Source of the DNA: Leptospira dzoumogneensis
Lineage (GTDB): Bacteria > Spirochaetota > Leptospiria > Leptospirales > Leptospiraceae
Assembly (NCBI RefSeq): GCF_004770895.1
Contig: NZ_RQHS01000018.1
Location: 1 to 64,000 of the forward strand
Length of the DNA: 64,000 bases
Reading direction: 5' to 3'
The first letter of the stretch is position 1. Each line of letters starts with the position of its first letter. Below are positions 16,595-26,152 of this stretch, piece by piece. A program made the translations under genes and the position numbers. A model generated the notes under the pieces. The model worked only from the letters and a program-made list of their open reading frames with translations, did no database searches and was not told the DNA's origin.

Positions 16595-18883
16595 TTACCT
16601 ATTTTGAATGGTAACGTTCTCAGTCTTCACATAAGAAGTGTCAAACCACCATGCGCGGACTTCCATAGGGCGATCCGCTTTGTCAGGTGCGATATTAAAA
16701 TCTAATGAGAAGTTAGTGTATTGGCCTGGCCCTGCAAACTCGTTTCTGTAAACGTCTCTTCTCGCCAATACATCCTGGCCGTCATAAACGTCTATAGTCA
16801 CGATCTTATCGTTATTCGCGTTAGTAACATCTACTAACATACGGAATACGGCACGTTTGTTACCGGTTCCCCAGCGGCCTCTGTCATAAGGACCATAGAT
16901 AATATGGTCCGCCCAATGATCAGCTGTGGTTACAACCCAAGCATCACCTTCTGCGAAACCGGTGCGATGAGAAAGATTTTTTGCCTTATACACTAAAGGT
17001 AATTCTCCGCTCAATGGAGAAGAACAACAAAGTAGTGCAGCTCCTCCTCCGTCTCTTTGAGCAACCCCGGCTACGTATTCAGTATCAGCACATTGGCCTT
17101 TGTAGGAACCTGGAGCCCAGTCTCCGCCTCTTTGAGAGGAACGGCTGTCTCCTCTATCGAACCAGATCGTGCGGCAAGAGTTAGCAAGAGGGACCTTACT
17201 ATGAGCACAAAGGATACCGCTTGTTCCCCAGGAGTGTTTAGTCGCTCCTGCAACATAGTAGTCATTCGGACATTCGTACTTTGTAAATCCGCCTGCCCAA
17301 TCTCCTGTGCCATGGTAACGAGTACCAGTCTCATACACTGCCTGCACATTAATCGCACGGTCAGCATGCCAAAGTTTTCCGTATTTTGTATCACTACAAA
17401 GAGCTCTTTGGTCTCGGCTTAAACCTAATAGACGTTCTCCGTCAGGACAGGTCCCTTTGTTTGCGCCAGATAACCAATCGTTATCGATCGTACTTACGTT
17501 ATCATCTACGCCGTTAAAACCGATCTTGGTCAAATGATCCACATAGGCAACGGACCCGGTTTTACCATTGGAAGCAAGAAGGCGATCCATATGTTCATCA
17601 CGCCAATTCCCTCTTTTGGTTTGGGACCAATCGGAAGTTACAAGTCCCCATTCGTCTTCACCGTTCAGAGGCCAGAATGCGAAATCAAGATCCTTCTCGA
17701 TCAAATAATCCACGAGTCTTTTCAGCCATTCTCTATCCGCAGGATTTGTTTCTCCCGGAGAAGCTCCGAATTCACTTACCCAAACAGGAGCAGTAGTGAC
17801 CGCGTCCGGATCGGTTACATATCCCCATTCGTCCGTGATAGTGTTTCGGAATGTATTTAGATCCATATCCTTGTATTTGATATTTCCGCCGGATGTTGCA
17901 TCGTCACCGTTATGTTTAGGTCCGATAAATCCGTAGTTATGAGCGGCATAAACCAATTTGTTTACATTACGAATATGGACTTGAAGATCTCTAACAGGTT
18001 TTAGGTGAGGGCGTTCTCCTGAACCTAAGATCGGGATCGCTCCCCACCAGTTGATACCTTCTACAACGATGACCATATCAGGGTTAGCACGTAAGATATC
18101 GTTGCCCGCTTCACCGGCAGCCTTACGCCAATCGTCCGTATTATTCCAGCCCCAGTTAGGACTATTAGGAAGATGAGTATCGTTAAAACGTTGTGTGCGC
18201 ACTTCGTTCCTAAGATCCGCAGCGGCAACTAACTTGTTGTTCTTATAACGATTTACTAAGAATACCCAATCCGCTTTCCACATTTCAGGAGTTTGGTTAT
18301 AAGCGAAGGAAGATCCTGTATGGTACCATTGACCGTTATAGTCGAATCCGCAGCACCATTCTGAAAAAGTAGTATGGTTATTTAAGACCACTACGATCCC
18401 GGCTGCAGTCAGAGCGGCAACAGTTTCATCATAGATCTGTAATGCTGTCTTGCCGAAAAATTGCGGGTTAGCAGCCACATAATCGTTCGGAACGATATTC
18501 GTATCATGGAGCATTATATTGGAAAAAGGCAAACGAACCGAGTTGAAGCCCCATTCCTGGATCAAAGAAATAATATGAGAGATAGGTTGTTTGTCCAAGC
18601 CTCCCACTACCTGACGAGTATCACTCGCTCCGTACCAGTTCACCGCTTTCAATTTGAAACGGTTATTATTCGAATCCACGATATATCTACCGTTTGTGCT
18701 AAGAGGAACGACCGGAGGAGTGGTCGCTACTGCCAAAGACATCACGGAGCGGTATGCGGACTTAGCCGATTTTGGAAGTGAGAAAGGTAAATACGCTTGG
18801 TCCGTTTCGGGGGAGCAGCTTGCTAATATAGTAAAGACCACCGAAACAGAACAAAAAATTTTCATTTTCCTTCTGTTAAACAT
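16595..18883 (-). CDS. GH5 family glycoside hydrolase lipoprotein with Cys-repeat region
   Basis: From the ATG at 18883 (GGAGAG 8 bases upstream) the protein has 762 residues with a lipobox TILASC. The N-terminal half is a GH5 TIM barrel: SVRLPFSN, acid/base Glu in AADLRNEVR and nucleophile Glu in VWVSEFGASPGE. This suggests endo-glucanase/mannanase-like activity on a beta-glycan; the substrate is unknown. About residues 467-640 hold three related units beginning DWxxG, with spaced cysteines (TCPDGERLLG, ECPNDYYVAG, QCADTEYVAG). The C-terminal 120 residues look like a beta-sandwich carbohydrate-binding domain. Expected location is the outer membrane or surface. Confidence 0.9.
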   Translation of the reverse strand: MFNRRKMKIFCSVSVVFTILASCSPETDQAYLPFSLPKSAKSAYRSVMSLAVATTPPVVPLSTNGRYIVDSNNNRFKLKAVNWYGASDTRQVVGGLDKQPISHIISLIQEWGFNSVRLPFSNIMLHDTNIVPNDYVAANPQFFGKTALQIYDETVAALTAAGIVVVLNNHTTFSEWCCGFDYNGQWYHTGSSFAYNQTPEMWKADWVFLVNRYKNNKLVAAADLRNEVRTQRFNDTHLPNSPNWGWNNTDDWRKAAGEAGNDILRANPDMVIVVEGINWWGAIPILGSGERPHLKPVRDLQVHIRNVNKLVYAAHNYGFIGPKHNGDDATSGGNIKYKDMDLNTFRNTITDEWGYVTDPDAVTTAPVWVSEFGASPGETNPADREWLKRLVDYLIEKDLDFAFWPLNGEDEWGLVTSDWSQTKRGNWRDEHMDRLLASNGKTGSVAYVDHLTKIGFNGVDDNVSTIDNDWLSGANKGTCPDGERLLGLSRDQRALCSDTKYGKLWHADRAINVQAVYETGTRYHGTGDWAGGFTKYECPNDYYVAGATKHSWGTSGILCAHSKVPLANSCRTIWFDRGDSRSSQRGGDWAPGSYKGQCADTEYVAGVAQRDGGGAALLCCSSPLSGELPLVYKAKNLSHRTGFAEGDAWVVTTADHWADHIIYGPYDRGRWGTGNKRAVFRMLVDVTNANNDKIVTIDVYDGQDVLARRDVYRNEFAGPGQYTNFSLDFNIAPDKADRPMEVRAWWFDTSYVKTENVTIQNR

Positions 18884-19171
18884 TTTAAATTCTCTCCATT
18901 GAATTCCCAAGTCAATCACGGATTTATCTGTATATGTGGGGATATTAAACAGGACATACTTATATACCGTTTATTTTTTTCCAAGATTCTATTCTATATT
19001 GAATGTTTTTTCTTTTTAAAGCGTTCGTTATGATAAAAACATTGAACGAACAGTCCATATATTTAAAGTCTATTTATTACGATCTGCTTGTTGTATTATA
19101 AATTCTTAATGTATATGGAGTGATATCTTGGATGGTTTTATTAGAACTGGTTCAAGTGGCTTTTAAAATAT
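18884..19171. other. Gene-free upstream region of the GH5 gene
   Basis: AT-rich sequence with several TATA-like runs, presumably the GH5 promoter on the minus strand. I see no ORF worth calling. The rest of this gap (19172-19330) is mostly a repeat copy. Confidence 0.5.
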
Positions 19172-19303
19172 TGGGGCGCCTCCTCGCGAAATGCCAGTGT
19201 GTTTATATGAAAAATTGGTTATCGCTCGGACCGGGCTATTCGCTTCCATCTGCGCCTCACCACTATCGTGTTGCGGCGCAGGATGACGCTACTATCCCTG
19301 GCG
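19172..19303 (+). repeat. Dispersed intergenic repeat, copy 1 (degenerate)
   Basis: It contains GGGGCGCCTC, GGACCGGGCTATTCGCTTCC, ATCTGCG and CTACTATCCCTGGCGC in the same order as the copies at 37151 and, inverted, 51260. An insertion near 19190-19225 makes it longer. It lies between the GH5 promoter and the 3' end of the oxidoreductase gene. Confidence 0.65.
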
Positions 19304-19330
19304 CGGATCCTTTTACCAGGGGACTTATCC

Positions 19331-20365
19331 TCACTCGTTTAAGATTTGTATCTTTCCACCCGTCATGTTCTTGCTATAATAAGAATAGGCTTCCGCAGCT
19401 TCTTCTAAGCTGAATTGTTTTTGTATCTTGGGCCTAAAAAGTCCGTTCACATTATTGATTACTTCCCTAGATAATCTGAATCTCGAAAGTAAGGAGAGTG
19501 AATTTATATAATATTCAGTTTCGAAAAATTGGATCTTCCAGCCATTAAATAGCTTCTGAGGCTGAAATTGGACTGGCCCTGTATTAAAATAACCGTACAT
19601 ACATAGTGTGGATCCTTGTGGCATGGAGCGAATGAGTGTGAGAGGCATATCTCCGCCTATACAATCGAAACCATAAGTACAATTGACTTCTTTGCATAGA
19701 TCGGTAAGATTTTTTTCAAAATCAGGATCCGATTGGTTCAATACATAAGAAGCTCCTTCCTCTTTGCATATTGCTACCTGTTCTTCTCTACGAACGATCG
19801 CGATACTTTTTAGTCCGTAAGTATGAGCGACTCTCATTGTCATTCTTGCGACAGCACCCGCTGCAGCGGTAATAAAGAAATATTTGGAACCGGAGGCTTT
19901 GGCCCATCTCGCCATTCCGACTCCAGTGATAGGATTCGCAACAGAGGAAGCTGCTTCTTGGAATTCCAAGTCCTTAGGCAATACGATTAATTTTAATGCG
20001 TCTGCCAAAACGTATTCCGCAAACATTCCGAATTTACTATAAAAGGCGACTCTCTTTCCTATCCTTGCCCAGCCGGCAATACCTCCACCGTTTGCAACGA
20101 CGGTCCCTGCACCTTCGAAACCAACTCCTCTGGGATAAGGATAATCTAAAGTAGAACTATATACTCCTTTGATATGATATAGATCGTTCGGGTTCATAGA
20201 ACCTCGATTTACTTTTACAAGGACTTGCCCAGGCTTGGGTTTAGGAATATCTACCAACGTAAGTTGTAGATATTTTTTGATCGCATTCGGATCGGAAAGT
20301 GCTCCTTCAGGAAGAGGTCCTAATTGTCGTAGAGCTTTCATTTTGGAGGGAAGATTCTTTTTCAT
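19331..20365 (-). CDS. MDR family (zinc-type alcohol dehydrogenase-like) oxidoreductase
   Basis: This 344-residue soluble enzyme has an N-terminal GroES-like catalytic domain (VLVKVNRGSMNPNDLYHIKG, YPRGVGFEGAGTVV) and a C-terminal Rossmann domain (FFITAAAGAVARMTMRVAH, LKSIAIVRREEQV). The zinc-binding Cys/His set of true alcohol dehydrogenases is lacking (Asn-Pro-Asn-Asp in place of the catalytic Cys), so a quinone oxidoreductase or enoyl reductase-like NADPH-dependent role fits better. It lies 24 bp downstream of the VOC gene on the same strand and is probably co-transcribed. Confidence 0.85.
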   Translation of the reverse strand: MKKNLPSKMKALRQLGPLPEGALSDPNAIKKYLQLTLVDIPKPKPGQVLVKVNRGSMNPNDLYHIKGVYSSTLDYPYPRGVGFEGAGTVVANGGGIAGWARIGKRVAFYSKFGMFAEYVLADALKLIVLPKDLEFQEAASSVANPITGVGMARWAKASGSKYFFITAAAGAVARMTMRVAHTYGLKSIAIVRREEQVAICKEEGASYVLNQSDPDFEKNLTDLCKEVNCTYGFDCIGGDMPLTLIRSMPQGSTLCMYGYFNTGPVQFQPQKLFNGWKIQFFETEYYINSLSLLSRFRLSREVINNVNGLFRPKIQKQFSLEEAAEAYSYYSKNMTGGKIQILNE

Positions 20366-20389
20366 GGATTCCTTTTCGATATTCTATTT

Positions 20390-21409
20390 TTATTGGGCCA
20401 ATAAGAACAAATTTCCGTCGATGTCTCTTAGGATTGCGGACTCATTTTCCTTCTCACTGATAAGAGTTCCTCCTTCTTGGATCACTTTATTCACGGCGGT
20501 TTTAAGACTCAATACACGGAAACCGGTCGCGACTCTTCCTGTATCAGATTTATTTAATGGACTATCGGAGGAGAATTGATTGTAAGTGAAAATTTCGAAG
20601 GTAGGACCTCCCGCGCTATATCCTGGAAGTATGATATGTCTGCCTTTTACTTCCGCATTTTGTATACCTGTTAAGTTTTGAATAAATTCTCCCTTATAGT
20701 TCCTTTCAAAACCGGTGCTAGTTGTATTCAATACTCTGGTATAAAATGAAAGTGTCCTTTCCCAATCTTTAGAGTTAATATTCACGTGAAGGAATCGAAT
20801 ACTGTCGGTCTTCGGAGGGGATAATTTAAGCTGTATTCTTATTAAAGAATTTAAAGTACGATACAATGTAAGAGGAGTAAAAGGTGTCGGAAAGGGAAGA
20901 TGGATCTCGAATACAGTCCCGTCCGGATCTGTTCCATAAATTGCAGGAACTTTTTCCAAATCCTCAAAGCTGCTGATAATTTTGCCTCCATTCTTTAGGA
21001 TTTGTTTTATAAGGCCTGGGATATCGTCTGCCTCAAAACAAATATGTGCATACCCAATATCATTGGCGGAAGGAAGTTTAGAATTTTCTTTCTGCCCTTT
21101 AAAGATAGTGAGCAGGGGGCCCTGGTCCTTATAATCCGGAGTCTTAAGAGTGATAGAAGAACGATTTGAATTTTCAAGATCCCATTTCGGATCTGATCCT
21201 ACTTTTGTTGCCCTAAATACATTCCGGTAAAAGTCTGAAAGTCGTTCAGGATCCGGACTATTTACGATGATTGTTTCAAAAGTAAAATTGGTATTTTTAG
21301 TTTTATGATACTCGCTTTGAGAAGCGGTAACCGAATACCAAATGGAAAGAACTAGGGCTAAGATCCCAAGTATAAGTAGTGATTTTTTCTTTCTTGGCCT
21401 ATTTCTCAT
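20390..21409 (-). CDS. Membrane-anchored protein with two VOC (glyoxalase-like) domains
   Basis: A 339-residue protein whose N-terminal hydrophobic helix (LLILGILALVLSIWYSV) anchors two tandem vicinal-oxygen-chelate domains facing outward. The first begins FETIIVNSPDPERLSDFYRN and ends DPDGTVFEIHLP; the second begins FLHVNINSKDWERTLSFYTR and ends RDIDGNLFLLAQ. VOC domains bind metals and act as glyoxalases, dioxygenases or resistance proteins; the function here is unknown. It probably forms an operon with the downstream oxidoreductase. Confidence 0.8.
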   Translation of the reverse strand: MRNRPRKKKSLLILGILALVLSIWYSVTASQSEYHKTKNTNFTFETIIVNSPDPERLSDFYRNVFRATKVGSDPKWDLENSNRSSITLKTPDYKDQGPLLTIFKGQKENSKLPSANDIGYAHICFEADDIPGLIKQILKNGGKIISSFEDLEKVPAIYGTDPDGTVFEIHLPFPTPFTPLTLYRTLNSLIRIQLKLSPPKTDSIRFLHVNINSKDWERTLSFYTRVLNTTSTGFERNYKGEFIQNLTGIQNAEVKGRHIILPGYSAGGPTFEIFTYNQFSSDSPLNKSDTGRVATGFRVLSLKTAVNKVIQEGGTLISEKENESAILRDIDGNLFLLAQ

Positions 21410-21508
21410 CTAAACGAATTCCTTTTAGATGAGAATACACGGATCCATTCTTTAACGCTTGAATGAATCCGGTATATGGATGAAAAATCTAAAAATTAAT
21501 GAGGTTAC

Positions 21509-22840
21509 TTATTTCAGTCCGCTTCTCACATAATTACGGATATGGGAGCCTACACTTTTCATATGATCCGTAATTGTGGAATCCAGATCTCCTAAAAATT
21601 TTCGGTTGATCTCCGGAAGCAGTTTCCCTTCTGAAAAACCGTTTAGCAGATTGGACTCATCTATAAGAGTATCGATCTTATCCGAAAGATCGTAACTTTG
21701 TTTGGTTACAGTGTCCACGATATAGGAGTTATCATATTTACCGTAACTATTATCCAGATCGGTTTGTTTTACGCTTACGATAAAAGGATGATTTAGGTTT
21801 TTGTTAATATAAGCATTTCTTAATGTGCTGAAATGGTATTTTTCGATAGTGGTATGTCTACTGGAAATCCTTTCGATTGCCTCGTTTTTGGCGGATTCAA
21901 ATCCTAGGATTGCTTTTATATTGATCCAAAGCATACTGATCGTTCCGAAATTCGGGAGAACTCTGGAATGATACGGTTGTGTTAGATCCACAACATAATG
22001 CATTCCCCAGCCTAAAAACCGATATCCCCAATATGGATGACCTGTCTCAAAAGCATAACGAGAGAGTGTCATGAACTGGTACACTCTGTATTTAGGATAG
22101 GTGCGGGTCAGAAATTCTGCAGCCGCAAATATGATGGGAGATTCATGGTAGTAACCTATATGAAATGGAACTTGGGTCGCATAATAGATCTTAGGATCCC
22201 CGAAAGATTGTATTCCAAAACCGTAATCTTTTCCGAAACTCTCTCCATTGTCTTCGAATAGATTCAGGTCTAGACCGAAATCGGGTTCGTCACCTGCGGT
22301 TGCCAGCACTTCGAGCGGGCTTACAAGTTCTCCTATTCGAATATCATAAAATTCGTAATCTTGTTTTAGATCCTTCTCTCCATAGATGCTTACAGTCATC
22401 GGATCCGATTTTTTTGCAGGAAGAGCATTCCCTGGAAGATTTTGTAAAAAATAACCTAACGGTGTTCCGGTATTCAGCCTAAGTGCTCTTAAAAAATGAT
22501 TACGGATCGTTTTTCTATCTCCACCTTTGAAGTAGAGTACTTCCGGAAGAGGTGCAGTTTTATCGTAATTTAGATTTGCTTCCTTCTCCAGATCCCTCAT
22601 AAGAGGGATAAGTTTGTCTTGTTCTTTAAGTAAAAAATCTTCTAGGGATTCTACCTTTACCTTAGGTGCGGATACTAATTCCGGCATAACTTCGAGTGCA
22701 GGTCGGTTAAATAAGAAGTGATTCCACCATGCTTCCGCAGGTGTAGCGAATAAACTAAGAGAGGCAATACAGATTAGACTAGAATAATATTTGAATTTAA
22801 GCACACCAAAGTATTTTCGATAAGCAAGAGAAGTCAACAC
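21509..22840 (-). CDS. Secreted protein with phospholipase C/P1-nuclease-like core
   Basis: A 443-residue protein with an N-terminal signal sequence (hydrophobic LICIASLSLFATPAEA, cleaved before WWNH). The mature N-terminus begins with Trp as in zinc-dependent phospholipase C and S1/P1 nucleases, and WGMHYVVDLTQPYHS matches their zinc motif of the type HYxxDxxQPxH. Other potential ligands include HESPIIF and RYAFETGHPYWG. The protein is longer than classical PLC (about 245). I infer a periplasmic or surface Zn-hydrolase acting on phosphodiesters; the substrate is not known. Transcribed divergently from the antiporter gene. Confidence 0.65.
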   Translation of the reverse strand: MLTSLAYRKYFGVLKFKYYSSLICIASLSLFATPAEAWWNHFLFNRPALEVMPELVSAPKVKVESLEDFLLKEQDKLIPLMRDLEKEANLNYDKTAPLPEVLYFKGGDRKTIRNHFLRALRLNTGTPLGYFLQNLPGNALPAKKSDPMTVSIYGEKDLKQDYEFYDIRIGELVSPLEVLATAGDEPDFGLDLNLFEDNGESFGKDYGFGIQSFGDPKIYYATQVPFHIGYYHESPIIFAAAEFLTRTYPKYRVYQFMTLSRYAFETGHPYWGYRFLGWGMHYVVDLTQPYHSRVLPNFGTISMLWINIKAILGFESAKNEAIERISSRHTTIEKYHFSTLRNAYINKNLNHPFIVSVKQTDLDNSYGKYDNSYIVDTVTKQSYDLSDKIDTLIDESNLLNGFSEGKLLPEINRKFLGDLDSTITDHMKSVGSHIRNYVRSGLK

Positions 22841-22912
22841 AAACTGTAAAGTTGTTGAGTGGAAGAAAAGGTTTGTGATGATCTGTAAAATCTTCCGCTC
22901 GAACAGGAACAG

Positions 22913-24511
22913 ATGGAAAATATCCTAGTTGAATACGTTTATTTGATTTTGATCATTTTGGGATTGGTTGTAATTGCCGATCGACTTGGGCTTGCTTATC
23001 CGATCGTTCTTTTGATCGGGGGACTTGTTGTAAGCGCAATTCCATTATTCCAAAATATTACGATCACACCGGAACTTGTTTTTCTAATATTCCTTCCTCC
23101 ATTATTATATGAAGCAGCTTGGCAAATTTCCTGGAAAGAGTTTTGGAAATGGAGAAGGATCATTGCAGGTTTTGCATTTCCGATAGTTATTATCACTTCT
23201 TGCGTAATCGCTTTGATCTCCACTTCTCTTATCCCTGGATTTACACTAGCGATCGGATTTTTATTAGGAGGGATCATATCTCCTCCTGATTCTATTTCTT
23301 CCGTTACCATCATGAAACAGACAAAAGCTCCTAAGTCTGTGGTAAGTATCGCAGAAGGAGAAAGTTTATTGAATGATGCTTCCTCTTTGATCGTGTTTAG
23401 ATTCGCTTTGGCGGCCGTGATTACAGGGCAATTCAATCTTCAAGAGGCTACTTTCAGTTTTGTTTGGGTGGTGATCGCAGGTTCTCTGATCGGTCTGGCG
23501 GTAGGCCTTGTATTTTATGGGATCCATCGCTGGCTTCCGCTTACTCCAAGTATTGAGATCGTTTTAACTTTTGTGACTCCTTACTGTATGTATTATCTGG
23601 CGGAACATTTTCATGTTTCCGGAGTTCTTGCTGTGGTATGTGGAGGACTTCTTCTTTCCAGTAAACGCCAAGGCCTTTTGAGTTACGCGAGTAGGATCCA
23701 AGGTGAGAATGTTTGGAATAGTATCGTGTTCATTCTGAATGGACTTGTATTCCTGCTGATCGGCTTGCAGTTACCTTCTATCGTAAACCAACTGGGAGAT
23801 ATTAGTTTAACAAGCGCAATTGTCTACGGACTTGTGATCTCATTTGCTTTAGTAGTTATTCGGATCGTCATTGCACTATGCACTTCCGGTTTTACCCGCG
23901 TCATGAGCAATTTTATAGAAGTTACGGAAGTAAATCCGGGCTGGAAGATTCCGGTCGTTTTAGGATGGGCAGGGATCAGAGGAGTTGTATCTCTTGCCGC
24001 AGCACTTTCCATTCCATTATATACGATCGGAGAGACTCCATTTCCGTACCGAAATTTGATCTTGTTTATCACATTCATAGTGATCTTGACCACTATGATC
24101 TTTAACGGGCTGACTCTTCCTTGGCTTATCCGAAAATTGAATGTAGAAGATTTTCAAACTCCTGTTCCCGTTCATAGACAAGAGGTGATGATCCAAAAAA
24201 AATTGGCAACGGAGTCACTTCATTATTTAGAAGATAAAAATAAAACAGGTCCTCGCAAAAATAAACATCTCAAAAATCTAATCTCTCGTTTGAAAACGGA
24301 ATTAGGATATTTCGAGGAAGAACTAAAAGGAATGTCCGGAATTCATAGAGGGGAAAGAAAAGAATACGGAGATGTATACTTGGAACTTCTTCAATTCCAA
24401 AGAGATGTTCTAAACAGGCTCAATCATGATTCCGGATTCGATGAGGAAGTGATCCGTAAATACCATACACTCATAGATATAGAGGAATTTAAGACCAGAG
24501 AAAACGACTGA
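22913..24511 (+). CDS. CPA1 family Na+/H+ antiporter
   Basis: This 532-residue protein has about 12 membrane helices in the first 400 residues and a cytoplasmic C-terminal tail of about 120 residues. The family motifs are FLPPLLYEAAWQISWKEF, GGIISPPDSISSVTIM, the ion-site Asn-Asp of EGESLLNDASSLIVFRFAL, and GWAGIRGVVSLAAALSIP. It exchanges Na+ (or K+) for protons across the inner membrane. The tail contains no recognised TrkA or cyclic-nucleotide domain. It stands alone as a transcription unit. Confidence 0.92.
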   Translation: MENILVEYVYLILIILGLVVIADRLGLAYPIVLLIGGLVVSAIPLFQNITITPELVFLIFLPPLLYEAAWQISWKEFWKWRRIIAGFAFPIVIITSCVIALISTSLIPGFTLAIGFLLGGIISPPDSISSVTIMKQTKAPKSVVSIAEGESLLNDASSLIVFRFALAAVITGQFNLQEATFSFVWVVIAGSLIGLAVGLVFYGIHRWLPLTPSIEIVLTFVTPYCMYYLAEHFHVSGVLAVVCGGLLLSSKRQGLLSYASRIQGENVWNSIVFILNGLVFLLIGLQLPSIVNQLGDISLTSAIVYGLVISFALVVIRIVIALCTSGFTRVMSNFIEVTEVNPGWKIPVVLGWAGIRGVVSLAAALSIPLYTIGETPFPYRNLILFITFIVILTTMIFNGLTLPWLIRKLNVEDFQTPVPVHRQEVMIQKKLATESLHYLEDKNKTGPRKNKHLKNLISRLKTELGYFEEELKGMSGIHRGERKEYGDVYLELLQFQRDVLNRLNHDSGFDEEVIRKYHTLIDIEEFKTREND

Positions 24512-24528
24512 CTTTTTCTTTGGTCTTA
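24490..24528. terminator. Terminator-like hairpin between convergent genes
   Basis: TAAGACCAGAGAAAA pairs, with one mismatch, with TTTTCTTTGGTCTTA across a 9-nt loop. It overlaps the antiporter stop codon and lies ahead of the convergent efflux gene. A second small stem, TTCCGGAT/ATCCGGAA, overlaps the stop of the efflux gene near 24538-24558. Confidence 0.5.
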
Positions 24529-24544
24529 TTTCGGTCTTTCCGGA

Positions 24545-26152
24545 TCATTTATCCGGAATAGGTGCAGTTAGATCCTTATTCTGAGAGTTATTATCTTCCG
24601 CGTTCACATCAATTCCACCCGCGGCATCAGGCTTTTTAGAATTACTAAAATCGAATATATTGAAAGGTTGTATCTCATCGTCTCCAGGCAATTGAGAATT
24701 TTTCCAGCCGCCTCCCAATGCTCTTATCAATCGAACGGATGCCCTGTTTAATTCAGTCTTAACTAGGATTGCATCTATTCTGGCATCTAATGTGTTAACC
24801 TGTGCATAGATCAATTCCAAACTATTACTTAAACCTCCTTTATACAAGGCCATGGTCATATTCTGCACTTGGGATGCAGCGTCTACTGCCTGGTCTTGTC
24901 GTTGGGATTGTTCGGACATGAATGTAGTTTCTGTCAGTCCGTTCTCCACTTCTCTAAAAGCGTTTAATACGGTAGAACGGTAATTATCCTCTGTCTCTCT
25001 ATAAGCAGACCATGCTTGCTGCAACTGAGCTCTACGATATCCACCTTGGAAAATAGGGAGAGAAACTGTGGAACCGTAAGACCAGAAACTATTTGAAAGT
25101 TGAACTAAATTGACTCCTCCTTCAAATCCTCCGCCCCCGCTAAATGAAACATTAGGAAAGAACGCGGCACGAGCTATACCTATATTACGATTTGCAATCG
25201 CCATTTTACGTTCCATAGAAGCAATATCAGGTCTACGTTCTAATAGGGTAGAAGGGAGAGTAGCAGGCACCTTAAACGTAACAACTTGGATCTCTTCCAC
25301 AGGAGGGATCTTAAATCCTGTCGGAGCTCTATTGAGTAAGATCGCGATCGCATTCTCGGTCACTCTCATCTTGGATTGTATATCTAAACGTTTTGCCTGG
25401 GTGCTTGATAAAAGATACTGCGCTCTTTGTACATCCAATTCAGGCGCAATGCCTCCTTTATATCTTTCATTCACAAGGTTTAAGGATTGTTCATAAAATT
25501 CTATCGATTGGCGATAGGTCGTATCCTGAGCGTTCAAACCTCTGAAAGTAAAATAATCAGCGGCGAGTTCCGCTTGTAGACTTAATCGAGCTAATGCAAA
25601 ATCGGCAGCTACGGATTGTGCATTATAAATTTGTGCTCTTGTAGAGTTCCTGATAGAAGACCAAAAGTCAGGCTCCCAGGAAGCGATTCCCCCTAAGGAT
25701 GCTGTTCCTTCTTGGTTCGCTTCTCCAGCTCCTCTAAAGAGTCTATTATCGGATTGTCTATTATTGGATCCGCTTAAACCGACTCCAAGATGAGGGATCA
25801 ACTGAGAACGCACCTTAAGCATCGCATCTCTTGCTTGCACAAATCTTTCCGCAGCAGCTTGTAGATCAGGATTCGCAGCGATCGCTTGCTCTTCTAATTT
25901 GTTCAATACAGGATCATTAAAAAGTTTCCACCAATCCGATTGTATCGCTTCTCCTTCCGAAGGATTTGCTTTTACAAAAGGACCGGACCCGCTCCAAGAA
26001 TCCGGGACCACATAGTCTGGACTTAAATATTTAGGAGCAAGATCAAATGCAGGACCGTTCAAACAAGAAACCGATAAGACTGCCAATGATAGAAGTAAGA
26101 TCCATCGTCCTAGGATAATGGATCTATTATTTATTTTTTGAGATCGGTTCAT
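24545..26152 (-). CDS. RND efflux outer-membrane lipoprotein (NodT/OMF family)
   Basis: A 535-residue outer-membrane factor of the TolC/NodT type. Its lipobox is AVLSVSC with Cys30 as the predicted lipidated residue. The typical N-terminal WWKLFNDPVLNKLEEQAI and two OEP repeats with long helices (NPDLQAAAERFVQARD, RRPDIASMERKMAIANRNIG, AFFPNVSFSGG) are visible. It forms the exit duct of a tripartite pump. It is the last gene of the operon and overlaps the adaptor gene by 4 bp. A 50-residue Asp/Asn-rich C-terminal tail is longer than in most NodT proteins. Confidence 0.93.
   Translation of the reverse strand: MNRSQKINNRSIILGRWILLLSLAVLSVSCLNGPAFDLAPKYLSPDYVVPDSWSGSGPFVKANPSEGEAIQSDWWKLFNDPVLNKLEEQAIAANPDLQAAAERFVQARDAMLKVRSQLIPHLGVGLSGSNNRQSDNRLFRGAGEANQEGTASLGGIASWEPDFWSSIRNSTRAQIYNAQSVAADFALARLSLQAELAADYFTFRGLNAQDTTYRQSIEFYEQSLNLVNERYKGGIAPELDVQRAQYLLSSTQAKRLDIQSKMRVTENAIAILLNRAPTGFKIPPVEEIQVVTFKVPATLPSTLLERRPDIASMERKMAIANRNIGIARAAFFPNVSFSGGGGFEGGVNLVQLSNSFWSYGSTVSLPIFQGGYRRAQLQQAWSAYRETEDNYRSTVLNAFREVENGLTETTFMSEQSQRQDQAVDAASQVQNMTMALYKGGLSNSLELIYAQVNTLDARIDAILVKTELNRASVRLIRALGGGWKNSQLPGDDEIQPFNIFDFSNSKKPDAAGGIDVNAEDNNSQNKDLTAPIPDK

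Noticed and set aside
17071..17394. 107-codon frame inside the GH5 gene
   Set aside because: It is an alternative frame of the Cys-repeat region of the GH5 protein, with no ribosome site.
22996..23436. 146-codon minus-strand frame in the antiporter gene
   Set aside because: It is antisense to conserved membrane helices of a clear CPA1 antiporter and has no independent support.
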